Part shown: in pieces, positions 50,534-57,898 of the stretch
Position numbering within the stretch: position 1 is the stretch's first letter
Layout of the letters: each line of letters begins with the position of its first letter
Assembly (NCBI GenBank): GCA_035293945.1
Contig: DATGLV010000041.1
Span: forward strand, 124,001 to 188,000
Reading direction: 5' to 3'
Origin: VAZQ01 sp035293945
GTDB lineage: Bacteria; Pseudomonadota; Alphaproteobacteria; Rhizobiales; Xanthobacteraceae
DNA length: 64,000 nucleotides
Notes under the pieces: generated by a model
The model's input: only the letters and a program-made list of their open reading frames with translations
Database searches by the model: none
Told to the model about the DNA's origin: nothing
Translations under genes and position numbers: made by a program

Positions 50534-51508
50534 ATGCAGCTTTCACGCCGGAGTTTGGCCAGTCTCATCGCCGCCGCGTCCATCGGATCCCGAGCAGTGT
50601 GGGCGCAAACTTACCCGACCCGCACGGTCAAGATCGTGGTCGGCTTTCCGCCCGGCGGCGGGGTCGACTTGACGGCGCGCATCATCGCACAGTTTTTGTC
50701 CGAGCGGCTTGGCCAGCCATTCGTGATTGAGAACCGCCCTGGCGCCGGCAGCAATCTCGCGACCGAGACCGTCGTGCGCGCCGCCCCCGACGGCTACACG
50801 CTGCTGATGTTCGACGCCCCGCCGGCAACGAACGCGGCTTCGCTCTACGACAAGCTCGCCTTCGATTTTGCGCGCGACATCGCGCCGGTTGCCGGCATCA
50901 TCCGCACCGCGCACGTGATGGTGGTCAATCCGGCCTTTCCGGCGAAGTCGTTGCCCGAGCTCATCGCCTACGCCAAGACCCATCCGCGCGAGCTCGGTAT
51001 CGCGTCCTACGGGGCCGGTACCATCTCGCAAGTCGCCGCTGCGCTGTTCATGATGATGGCCGGCGTCGAGATGGTGCACGTGCCCTACCGCGGCTCGGCC
51101 CCGGCGCTGACCGACCTCTTGGGCGGCCAGGTGCAAGTGATGTTCGCGGCGCTGCCTTCGGCGATCGAGTTCATCCGCGCCGGCAAGTTGCGGGCGCTGG
51201 CGGTGTCGACCGCAACGCCCGCCGAGCAGCTGCCGTCGGTACCGCCGGTTGCAAGCGCAGTTCCGGGCTTCGAGGCAAGCGGATGGTATGGGGTCGGCGC
51301 CCCGAGGGGCACGCCGCCCGAGATCATCGCGCGGCTCAATCGCGAGATCAACGCCGCGCTTGCCGACCCGACCGTAAGGACCCGCCTCGCCGATTCCGGC
51401 GGCGCGGTGCTGACCGGCTCTCCTGCGGATCTGGCTGAGCTCATCGGCACCGAGACCGCAAAGTGGGACAAGCTCATCCGCACTGCCAACATTAAGGCGA
51501 CCGAATAA
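50534..51508 (+). CDS. Bug/TctC-family periplasmic solute-binding protein
   Basis: A 324-residue Bug protein. Signal peptide MQLSRRSLASLIAAASIGSR, cleavage near AVWAQ; the SRRSL makes a Tat route possible. Family blocks are canonical: RTVKIVVGFPPGGGVDLTAR, VIENRPGAGSNLATETVVRA, PDGYTLLM, SYGAGTISQVAAALFMMMAG, MVHVPYRGSAPALTDLLGGQ, GKLRALAVST, APRGTPPEIIARLNREI. It is followed at 30 bases by a hypothetical protein and then an RNase Z-like protein, so the three could be one operon. No TctAB genes nearby. Confidence 0.9.
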   Translation: MQLSRRSLASLIAAASIGSRAVWAQTYPTRTVKIVVGFPPGGGVDLTARIIAQFLSERLGQPFVIENRPGAGSNLATETVVRAAPDGYTLLMFDAPPATNAASLYDKLAFDFARDIAPVAGIIRTAHVMVVNPAFPAKSLPELIAYAKTHPRELGIASYGAGTISQVAAALFMMMAGVEMVHVPYRGSAPALTDLLGGQVQVMFAALPSAIEFIRAGKLRALAVSTATPAEQLPSVPPVASAVPGFEASGWYGVGAPRGTPPEIIARLNREINAALADPTVRTRLADSGGAVLTGSPADLAELIGTETAKWDKLIRTANIKATE

Positions 51509-51538
51509 CGCGGACGACCGCGCTACCGAGGACTGAGA

Positions 51539-52465
51539 ATGTCGGACATGCTGACGCACTGGGCGGCCTTCGAGGATTGTTGCCGCCTTGCGGGAATCGA
51601 CGAACACATCGAGCCCGTCTTTCGCGCGGCACTCCATGCGCATCGCCCCGCCGGGCGCCTGGGGACGTTGACGCGCCTCGGCGGCAAATGGATGCAGCCG
51701 CTTCTGACGAATGTACGCGAGCGATGGCACGAACAGGACGTCGACCCGAAGCTCGAGCGCGACCTTGCCTTCGTGCTTGGTGGCCTCATCCATCAGGCAA
51801 CCGACAACGTGATGAAGCCGGCGCTGTCACGCGCCGCCGGCGGCACCTGGTCGCAGATGCAGGCTTATTTGCGCGGCACCCCCGGCACACCGCCGGTTCC
51901 TCCCGAAGTCGTGGAAGCCGCGCACGAATATTCCGCCTATCTGGATGCCGAGGTATTCGCGCAAGTCTATCTCGGCGGGGCTGCTGATCCGTTTTCGGAA
52001 TTCTTCATGGCGGAGCTCAGCCCCAAGGGCAAAGGCTTCGAGGATTTCGTGCGAGCGCTGTTCCAGCGCTCGCTCCTGTCGGTGCACACGCTCAATCCGA
52101 CCGTCGATCACATGGAGGAGTGGCTCGAAAATCTGTTCCGGACCGTGCAGCCCGCTTTCGTCGGTGTTGATCGCTGGGTGCGGGTGTTTAATCACCCCGA
52201 CCCGCAGAAGATCGAAGCCTATGGGGTGCGCACGCTGTTTTATCGCGCTGATGATCCCGCGATCAAAGTCGCGCGCGCCATTCAGCATGGAAACGCAATC
52301 GACGATGCCGCCCGGCAGGCGACCTTCGGTCAAGGTGTTCACACCTGCTACTATGCCCATATCGTGCAGACTGGTCTCGAATACCTGCGCAAGGCCGGCC
52401 AATTTTGGCGCCGCGAGGCGGAGCACCTGGTCGCGCCGAACTTCGACGAGTGGCCGCTCAGCTGA
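51539..52465 (+). CDS. Conserved protein with a zinc-phospholipase-C-like HxxxD motif
   Basis: A 308-residue soluble, largely helical protein. It opens MLTHWAAFEDCC, and has ALHAHRPAGR near residue 33 and FVLGGLIHQATDNVMKPALS near residue 80. The latter resembles the helix of zinc-dependent phospholipase C/P1 nuclease proteins, where a G-x-x-x-H-x-x-x-D pattern binds zinc. A later VHTLNPTVDHMEEWLEN and YYAHIV add possible ligands. No signal peptide. I do not recognise a named family, and phospholipase activity is only a hypothesis. The ATG follows GAGG. Its stop is 21 bases before the RNase Z-like gene, so they are probably co-expressed. Confidence 0.6.
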   Translation: MSDMLTHWAAFEDCCRLAGIDEHIEPVFRAALHAHRPAGRLGTLTRLGGKWMQPLLTNVRERWHEQDVDPKLERDLAFVLGGLIHQATDNVMKPALSRAAGGTWSQMQAYLRGTPGTPPVPPEVVEAAHEYSAYLDAEVFAQVYLGGAADPFSEFFMAELSPKGKGFEDFVRALFQRSLLSVHTLNPTVDHMEEWLENLFRTVQPAFVGVDRWVRVFNHPDPQKIEAYGVRTLFYRADDPAIKVARAIQHGNAIDDAARQATFGQGVHTCYYAHIVQTGLEYLRKAGQFWRREAEHLVAPNFDEWPLS

Positions 52466-52486
52466 TAAATTCCGCGGCCATTGCCC

Positions 52487-53500
52487 ATGCGCCCGCTTTT
52501 GCACGCTCATCTGGTCAATGGCCGATTTGGTGACCCCGCCCTGTATGTCGCCACCTTGTTCGAGAAGCGCGCAATGCTGTTCGACCTGGGCGACATCGCG
52601 GCCTTGCCGCCGCGCAAAGTTCATCGGCTGGAACGGATCTTCGTCTCGCACGCCCACATCGATCATCTCATCGGCTTTGATCGCCTGCTGCGATTGCTGG
52701 TCGGACGAGAGCGAAAGGTCCATCTCTACGGACCCGCAGGCTTCGTCGATCACGTGCGCCACAAGATCCATGGCTATCGCTGGAACCTGGCCGAGCGCTA
52801 CTCGTGCGATCTTGTTTTCGTGGTGACCGAGGTCGATGCATCGCTTGCGACCCGTCGCGTGCAATTCCGCCTGAAGAACGGATTCGCAGATGAGCCGCTT
52901 GCGAGCGAACAAGTTGTCGACGGGATCCTGCACCAGGAGGCGACATTCCGGGTCTCGATCGCCACGCTCGAGCACCGTATCCCCTGCCTCGCCTTCGCAG
53001 CCACCGAGGCGGCGCATGTCAACGTTTGGAAAAACCGGCTCGCCGAGCTGGGCCTCCCGATCGGCCCTTGGCTGCGCGAACTCAAGCGTGCGCTGGCCGA
53101 GAACCGGCCCGACGATCATCCGATTAAGATCGTGCCCCAACCGGCGGCGCCTCATGTATCCGAGTTGCCGCTTGCCGCGCTTCGGGACGTGCTGACCGTG
53201 ACCGCCGGCCAGAAGATCGCCTACGTGACCGATGTCGCCGATACGGCTGCCAATCGCGCGGCTATCGTCAAACTCGGCCAGAATGCCGACCTTCTCTTCA
53301 TCGAAGCGGCTTTTGCGCAAGCGGATGCGGCTTTGGCGTCGGAGCGTGCACATCTGACGACGCGAGCGGCGGGACAAATCGCGCGCGCGGCCGCCGTGCG
53401 CCGGGTCGAGCCGTTTCACTTTTCCGCCCGCTATGCCGGCGAAGAGACGCGAATGCTGGAGGAGGTCATGTCCGCCTTTGCCGGACAACCTGAGACTTGA
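52487..53500 (+). CDS. RNase Z-like metallo-beta-lactamase-fold hydrolase
   Basis: A 337-residue MBL-fold protein with the ribonuclease Z/arylsulfatase arrangement: HLVNGRFGDPALYV, MLFDLGDI, the HxHxDH motif in VSHAHIDHLIGFDRLL, KVHLYGPAGF, the Asp in VTDVADTAANRA, and the late His in EPFHFSARY. The typical RNase Z exosite arm is replaced by a long insert with many charged residues (about 95-215). It would cleave a phosphoester, but the true substrate (tRNA 3' end, cyclic phosphodiester or other) is open. Start at the ATG at 52487; a TTG at 52481 is possible. Close behind the putative phospholipase-like gene. Confidence 0.75.
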   Translation: MRPLLHAHLVNGRFGDPALYVATLFEKRAMLFDLGDIAALPPRKVHRLERIFVSHAHIDHLIGFDRLLRLLVGRERKVHLYGPAGFVDHVRHKIHGYRWNLAERYSCDLVFVVTEVDASLATRRVQFRLKNGFADEPLASEQVVDGILHQEATFRVSIATLEHRIPCLAFAATEAAHVNVWKNRLAELGLPIGPWLRELKRALAENRPDDHPIKIVPQPAAPHVSELPLAALRDVLTVTAGQKIAYVTDVADTAANRAAIVKLGQNADLLFIEAAFAQADAALASERAHLTTRAAGQIARAAAVRRVEPFHFSARYAGEETRMLEEVMSAFAGQPET

Positions 53501-53550
53501 TCTTGGCCGAACCAAGCGGCACCCGCCGGCAAGAAAGGATCTGCGTTGCA

Positions 53551-53799
53551 CTACATGCGCCGCTCTGTTCTGGTCAGCACCGTCGCTATGTCGTCTTTCA
53601 GCTTGAGCCGCTCCTTTTTCAGGATTTCGGCTGCTTCATCGGTCGTCAGCTCCTGCTCCGACTCTATGCGATAGATCCTTCCGTTTATTTCATCGTAGCG
53701 GGCAACGAGCCGGCCGAAATCATGGTTGTCTCGCGCCAGCCGCTCGATCAAAGTGAATTCGTCGGGAAACTCTTCGTGCAGATCATGGGGAATACGCAT
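53551..53799 (-). CDS. YdcH/DUF465 family small protein
   Basis: An 82-residue, highly charged helical protein of the YdcH type: MRIPHDLHEEFPDEFTLIER, a coiled-coil-prone middle (HDFGRLVARYDEINGRIYRI) and a C-terminal helix ending KKERLKLKDDIATVLTRTER. These proteins form a long helical hairpin; their function is not established. The start is the ATG at 53799, eight bases after AAAGG; the frame also opens at a GTG at 53814. It is convergent with the RNase Z-like gene. Confidence 0.8.
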   Translation of the reverse strand: MRIPHDLHEEFPDEFTLIERLARDNHDFGRLVARYDEINGRIYRIESEQELTTDEAAEILKKERLKLKDDIATVLTRTERRM

Positions 53800-54207
53800 G
53801 CTGTGACCTTTCACGCGACGCTAACGTGCAACAACTGAGAGCAAGCATTGTTTCCGCCGCGAACCGATGCGCGACCGATCCGGGAGTCGATTGCGCAGGG
53901 GGCGGTATTGCAGGAACCGGTTGACCCGACCCTGCAAATCAGTGGATTGGTGAAATCCAAAATCGCGAGTTGCGCCTGGCCCGGAACACCGTGCCGGGGT
54001 TTTGTCCGCGTTGGCAATTGCTGTCGGCCCCCGGTGCCGCACGGTCCGGAGCCTTCGCGGCTTGCTGCAAGCGCAGGGCGGAGTAGAAAAATACCGTCAG
54101 TTTGGCAATTCGAACTCGAAATTGCTAAGGAAAATCAAAGGTTCCGATTCCGCCCCTGTCGGCCCCCATCTCACTTCCCGGTCGAGCGTCAGAGCGACTG
54201 CTTGGGC
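53800..54207. other. Intergenic region, no gene recognised
   Basis: No gene, terminator or recognisable repeat was found in these 408 bases. Open frames here are short or run through the DUF934 gene on the other strand. The region is lower in codon-like regularity than its neighbours. Confidence 0.4.
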
Positions 54208-54735
54208 TCAGCCCCTGCCATGCCCGGCAATGCCAGGGGCGGCCGGGCGCAGGTGACGGGCACGTGCGGCCGGCAGGCGGCCGTCGCCGGTCGGCTGATA
54301 AAATACGGTCTTGCGTGCGATCTCGTTCGCGAAGGCGGCGACATCCTTCTCTTTCTTCACTTCGAAGGCGTCGAAGCCGGCTCGCACCATGAACATGAAT
54401 TGGTCGCGCAGCACATCGCCGGTGGCTCGCAGTTCGCCGCGAAAGCCGTGGGTCTCGCGGAGCTGGCGGGCTTGGCTGTAGGCGCGGCCGTCGCGAAACT
54501 TGGGGAACTCCAGAGCAACGAGCGCAAGCTTCGAAAGATGCGGCACGATCTCGGCGACTCTCCGGTTATTGGGCCAAAGAACGCCGGTGGGTGCCGTGCG
54601 GCCGGCAAATTCGGCCACGTTGGCGAGGTAGCGCGCGGCCGAAACGATCACTGATCGGTCGTCCGGCACGGGCGCATCGTCGGCGACGCGGACATAAGGA
54701 TCATCGATCACATGGCCAGACTTAACGAGCCGCAT
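54208..54735 (-). CDS. DUF934 protein of the sulfite reductase operon
   Basis: A 175-residue soluble protein of the DUF934 family found next to cysI in many proteobacteria. Diagnostic blocks: ALVALEFPKFRDGRAYSQAR, LRETHGFRGELRATGDVLRD and FMVRAGFDAFEVKKEKDV. The start is the ATG at 54735 (MRLVKSGHVI), overlapping the 3' end of cysI by 14 bases; a longer frame to 55311 is an artefact inside cysI. Its role is unproven but gene context ties it to sulfite reduction, perhaps assembly or electron supply to the siroheme reductase. The last 15 or so residues are rich in Arg, Ala and Pro. Confidence 0.85.
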   Translation of the reverse strand: MRLVKSGHVIDDPYVRVADDAPVPDDRSVIVSAARYLANVAEFAGRTAPTGVLWPNNRRVAEIVPHLSKLALVALEFPKFRDGRAYSQARQLRETHGFRGELRATGDVLRDQFMFMVRAGFDAFEVKKEKDVAAFANEIARKTVFYQPTGDGRLPAARARHLRPAAPGIAGHGRG

Positions 54736-56380
54736 AGACACGCTCCCTGAACGGCTCGACCCCGATCCGTTCGACCGTCTCCAGAAAAATCTCGTCCGGG
54801 CGCGCGCGCAGCTCGAGGTAGGCCGCAACGATATCCTCGACCACGTCCGCGACTTCACCATAGCGCACCGCGGGACCGATGAGCGTGCCGAGCCGCGCTT
54901 TTTCGTCGGCGCGTCCGCCGATGGTGATCTGGTAGAATTCCTCGCCGTTCTTCTCGACGCCCAGGATGCCGATATGGCCGACATGATGATGGCCGCAGGC
55001 ATTGATGCAGCCGGAAATATTGATGTGCAGGCGCCCGAGATCGCGGGCGAGATTGATGTCATGGAACCGCCGCGTGATCTCCTGCGCGAGGGGAATCGAC
55101 CGCGCATTGGCGAGGCTGCAATAGTCGAGACCCGGGCAGGAGATGATGTCGGAGACGAGGCCGACCGTCGGAGTGGCGACACCGACGCGGTCGAGCCCGC
55201 GCCACAGCGCATAGAGGTCACGCTGGGCGACATGCGGCAGCGCCAGATTCTGCTCATGCCCGACGCGGACCTCACCGAACGAATAGCGATCGGCAAGATC
55301 GGCGATCGCATCCATCTGCTCGGCGGTGCAGTCGCCGGGCGTGCCGCCTTCAGGCTTGAGCGACATCGTCACGATCGCATAGCCGGGCACCTTATGGTTG
55401 GAGACCGAGTTGTCGACCCACTGGGAAAAGCGCTCGTCGGCGGCGCGCGCGTCTTTGAGCTCCTTCGGTGAGTCCTCGAGGCGCTCGTAATCCGGATATT
55501 GGAAGCGGCTGCGGATCTCGGCAACAACAGCCGGATCGAGCACGAGCTGTCCATCTTTGATCGGCAGCCATTCGGCTTCGACCTCCTTGGCAAAGGCCTC
55601 GGGCCCAAGATCATGCACCAGGATCTTGATGCGCGCCTTCCAAATATTGTCGCGGCGCCCGAACTGGTTGTAGGTGCGCAGCACCGCTTCGACATAGCTC
55701 AACACGTCGCGGGTCGGCAGGAACTGCTTGATGGTCTGGGCAAGAAAAGGCGTTCGTCCAAGACCACCGCCGACCATGACCTCGAACCCGAGCTCGCCGG
55801 CGCCGTTCCGGTGCAGGCGTAGCGCCATGTCGTGGATGCGCAGCGCCGCGCGATCATGGCTCGCCGAGCCGACCGCGATCTTGAACTTGCGCGGCATGAA
55901 GGAGAACTCAGGATGCAGCGTCACGTGCTGGCGGATGACCTCGGCCCAGACGCGCGGATCTTCGATCTCGTCAGGCGTGACCCCGGCCCACTGATCGGTG
56001 GTGATGTTGCGCACATTATTGCCGCTGGTCTGCATGCCGTGCATGCCGACGCTGGCGAGGTCAGCCATCGCATTCGGCAATTGCTCGAGCTTGATCCAGT
56101 GGTACTGGATGTTCGTCCGCGTGGTGAAGTGGCCATAGCCGCGGTCGTATTTGCGCGCCACATGCGCCAGCATGCGCAGCTGCGGGGTCGCCAGCGTGCC
56201 GTACGGAATGGCGATTCGCAGCATGTAGGCATGCAGCTGCAGGTAAACGCCATTCTGCAGGCGCAGCAGCTTGAACTCCTCCTCGGTCAGGTCCCCCGAC
56301 AAGCGGCGCGCGACCTGTCCGCGAAATTCGGACACGCGCTCGCTGAGCAGGGTGCGGTCGAGCTCGTCGTAAATATACAT
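54722..56380 (-). CDS. cysI: Assimilatory sulfite reductase hemoprotein (siroheme/4Fe-4S)
   Basis: A 552-residue siroheme enzyme reducing sulfite to sulfide with six electrons. The [4Fe-4S]-siroheme cysteines are C415, C421, C458 and C462 (SCPGLDYC and SGCINACGHH). The N-terminal half shows the ferredoxin-like ligand domain (YGHFTTRTNIQYHWIKLEQL) and GMQTSGNNVRNIT. The short rhizobial type needs ferredoxin or an unidentified donor, as there is no CysJ here. Nitrite reductase relatives have the same motifs; the sulfur context decides for sulfite. It lies between the DUF2849 gene (72 bases upstream) and DUF934, in the standard order for Rhizobiales. Confidence 0.9.
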   Translation of the reverse strand: MYIYDELDRTLLSERVSEFRGQVARRLSGDLTEEEFKLLRLQNGVYLQLHAYMLRIAIPYGTLATPQLRMLAHVARKYDRGYGHFTTRTNIQYHWIKLEQLPNAMADLASVGMHGMQTSGNNVRNITTDQWAGVTPDEIEDPRVWAEVIRQHVTLHPEFSFMPRKFKIAVGSASHDRAALRIHDMALRLHRNGAGELGFEVMVGGGLGRTPFLAQTIKQFLPTRDVLSYVEAVLRTYNQFGRRDNIWKARIKILVHDLGPEAFAKEVEAEWLPIKDGQLVLDPAVVAEIRSRFQYPDYERLEDSPKELKDARAADERFSQWVDNSVSNHKVPGYAIVTMSLKPEGGTPGDCTAEQMDAIADLADRYSFGEVRVGHEQNLALPHVAQRDLYALWRGLDRVGVATPTVGLVSDIISCPGLDYCSLANARSIPLAQEITRRFHDINLARDLGRLHINISGCINACGHHHVGHIGILGVEKNGEEFYQITIGGRADEKARLGTLIGPAVRYGEVADVVEDIVAAYLELRARPDEIFLETVERIGVEPFRERVYAAR

Positions 56381-56452
56381 CGCGTGCGATCCTGACCGGA
56401 AACCCGATATGCCTTTTTCGCAAGGGCGGGCGTTTTCGGGATGGGCGCTAGC

Positions 56453-56791
56453 TCATATACCGACCGCGACCGGCTCACCACTCGCAATCGGCATCTCGAT
56501 GGTCGGCCCGGCGAGCCTGATCCGTTCGCGCAGGTTACCGGGCCGCCGGCTGCCGTCAGCCTGCATCGACACCGGCGCCACATAGGCGCCGACTGCACCG
56601 AGATCATCCGCGATAGCGGCCTGCAAGAGCTCGGTCGCCGCAGGCGCCGAAGTCACCACATGCGCGCGGCCGAATTCGGTGGTCCAGCCGCCATCCCCGG
56701 TGCGATAGATCACAGCTCCGTCGCGGGTCCGGTTGGCGGTGACCAGAACCGGGCCGGTGATCTTGAGCTTTTTGTCAAGCGGCGAAGTCAT
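56453..56791 (-). CDS. DUF2849 protein of the sulfite reductase operon
   Basis: A 112-residue protein of the DUF2849 family. Core: LKITGPVLVTANRTRDGAVI, YRTGDGGWTTEFGRAHVVTS, then VGAYVAPVSMQADGSRRPGN and LRERIRLAGPTI. It has no cofactor motifs. In Rhizobiales it lies between cysG (siroheme synthase) and cysI; here cysG is not upstream and the gene heads the operon, so cysG must be elsewhere. GAGG precedes the ATG. It faces the divergent cysD-cysNC genes, which implies a shared sulfur-responsive promoter region. Confidence 0.85.
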   Translation of the reverse strand: MTSPLDKKLKITGPVLVTANRTRDGAVIYRTGDGGWTTEFGRAHVVTSAPAATELLQAAIADDLGAVGAYVAPVSMQADGSRRPGNLRERIRLAGPTIEMPIASGEPVAVGI

Positions 56792-57095
56792 TTCCAGGCT
56801 TCCTCAAATTTCACTGTCCAACTGTGCGATCCGCTTCCGCCTCGCGCCGTCACCGAACGTCGCCCTGATGGTGCAGCGCAGGGGTCTTCCCGCCTGCGCA
56901 ATACATAGCGCGAAAAGAGAGCGTTGACTAGAACGATTTTCCATATAGAAGGGTTGACGAGGGCGCAAAATAGAAAAATCTTCTACCATGGAAGAGCGAT
57001 TGCTTGGAACACAGCCACTACCGATCGGCCGAAAGCGAGATGGTTCTTTTCCTCCCCTCGTCCGGGATGCGCCGGCGGCAAGCGGAGTGAGGCCG
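56792..57095. promoter_or_regulatory. Divergent cys promoter region with a TAGAA-N5-TTCTA palindrome
   Basis: The 304 bases between the divergent DUF2849-cysI and cysD operons contain an AT-rich segment (about 56930-56986) in otherwise GC-rich DNA. In it are the inverted repeat TAGAA-AAATC-TTCTA (56971-56985) and a second, nearly palindromic TTCCATATAGAA (56939-56950), 32 bases apart. These are candidate sites of a sulfur regulator acting on both operons. An in-frame ATG at 56988 precedes cysD but lies beyond the conserved region. Confidence 0.45.
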
Positions 57096-57890
57096 ATGGA
57101 CCGCCTCAGCGAGCTCGAAGCACAAAGCATCTTCATCTTTCGGGAGGCGTTCGCGCGGCTCAAGCGCTTGGCGCTGCTGTGGTCGCTCGGGAAGGATTCC
57201 AACGTGATGATCTGGCTCGCCCGCAAGGCATTTTTCGGGCGCGTGCCGTTCCCGGCCATGCACGTGGACACCGGAAAGAAATTCCCCGAAATGTATGCTT
57301 TCCGCGATCACTACGCGGCCGAATGGAAGCTCGACCTGCTGATCGAGCCCTGCCCGCCGATCGATGCCGTGGATCAGAGCCTGCCGCCGGCCGCGCGCTC
57401 GGCAGCGCGCAAGACCGAAGGCTTGAAGCTCGCGCTCGCCAAGCACGGCTTCGACGGCTTGTTCGCCGGCATTCGCCGCGACGAGGAGGCAACCCGCGCC
57501 AAGGAGCGGGTGTTCTCGCCGCGCGGCATCGAGGGCGGATGGGACGTGCGCGACCAGCCACCGGAATTCTGGGATCACTTCAACGCATCGCCGCCGCCCG
57601 GCGCGCACTTGCGCATTCATCCGATCCTGCATTGGACCGAAGCCGACATCTGGGCCTATACGCGACGCGAGGGCATTCCGATCATCCCGCTTTATCTTGC
57701 GCAGGGCGGCAAGCGCTATCGCTCGCTCGGCGACGCCGACATCACCTTCCCGGTCGCCTCGAACGCCGGCACCATCGACGAAATCATTGCCGAGCTCGAA
57801 TTGACCAAAATCCCCGAGCGCTCGGGCCGCGCCATGGACCACGAGTCCGAGGACGCATTCGAGCGCCTGCGCGTGTCCGGATACTTGTAA
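57096..57890 (+). CDS. cysD: Sulfate adenylyltransferase subunit 2
   Basis: A 264-residue small, catalytic subunit of ATP sulfurylase, making adenosine 5'-phosphosulfate (APS) from sulfate and ATP. The start MDRLSELEAQSIFIFREAFA aligns with the N terminus of known CysD proteins; the ATG at 56988 would add 36 unrelated residues. The PP-loop is WSLGKDSNVM (residues 29-38), followed by HVDTGKKFPEMYAFRDHYA, GIRRDEEATRAKERVFSPR and DITFPVASNAGTIDEII. It is eight bases before cysNC. It is somewhat shorter than the enterobacterial protein (about 300 residues). Confidence 0.9.
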   Translation: MDRLSELEAQSIFIFREAFARLKRLALLWSLGKDSNVMIWLARKAFFGRVPFPAMHVDTGKKFPEMYAFRDHYAAEWKLDLLIEPCPPIDAVDQSLPPAARSAARKTEGLKLALAKHGFDGLFAGIRRDEEATRAKERVFSPRGIEGGWDVRDQPPEFWDHFNASPPPGAHLRIHPILHWTEADIWAYTRREGIPIIPLYLAQGGKRYRSLGDADITFPVASNAGTIDEIIAELELTKIPERSGRAMDHESEDAFERLRVSGYL

Positions 57891-57898
57891 GGCCGCCC

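Noticed and set aside
51827..53551. A 574-codon - strand frame over the 308-residue and RNase Z-like genes
   Set aside because: Covers two genes in opposite sense, and its composition is that of a mirrored frame.
57096..57890. APS/PAPS reductase (cysH)
   Set aside because: The PP-loop and DTG are shared, but the ARKAF, RRDEEATRAKERVFS and DITFPVAS blocks are those of CysD, and no reductase cysteine tail is present.
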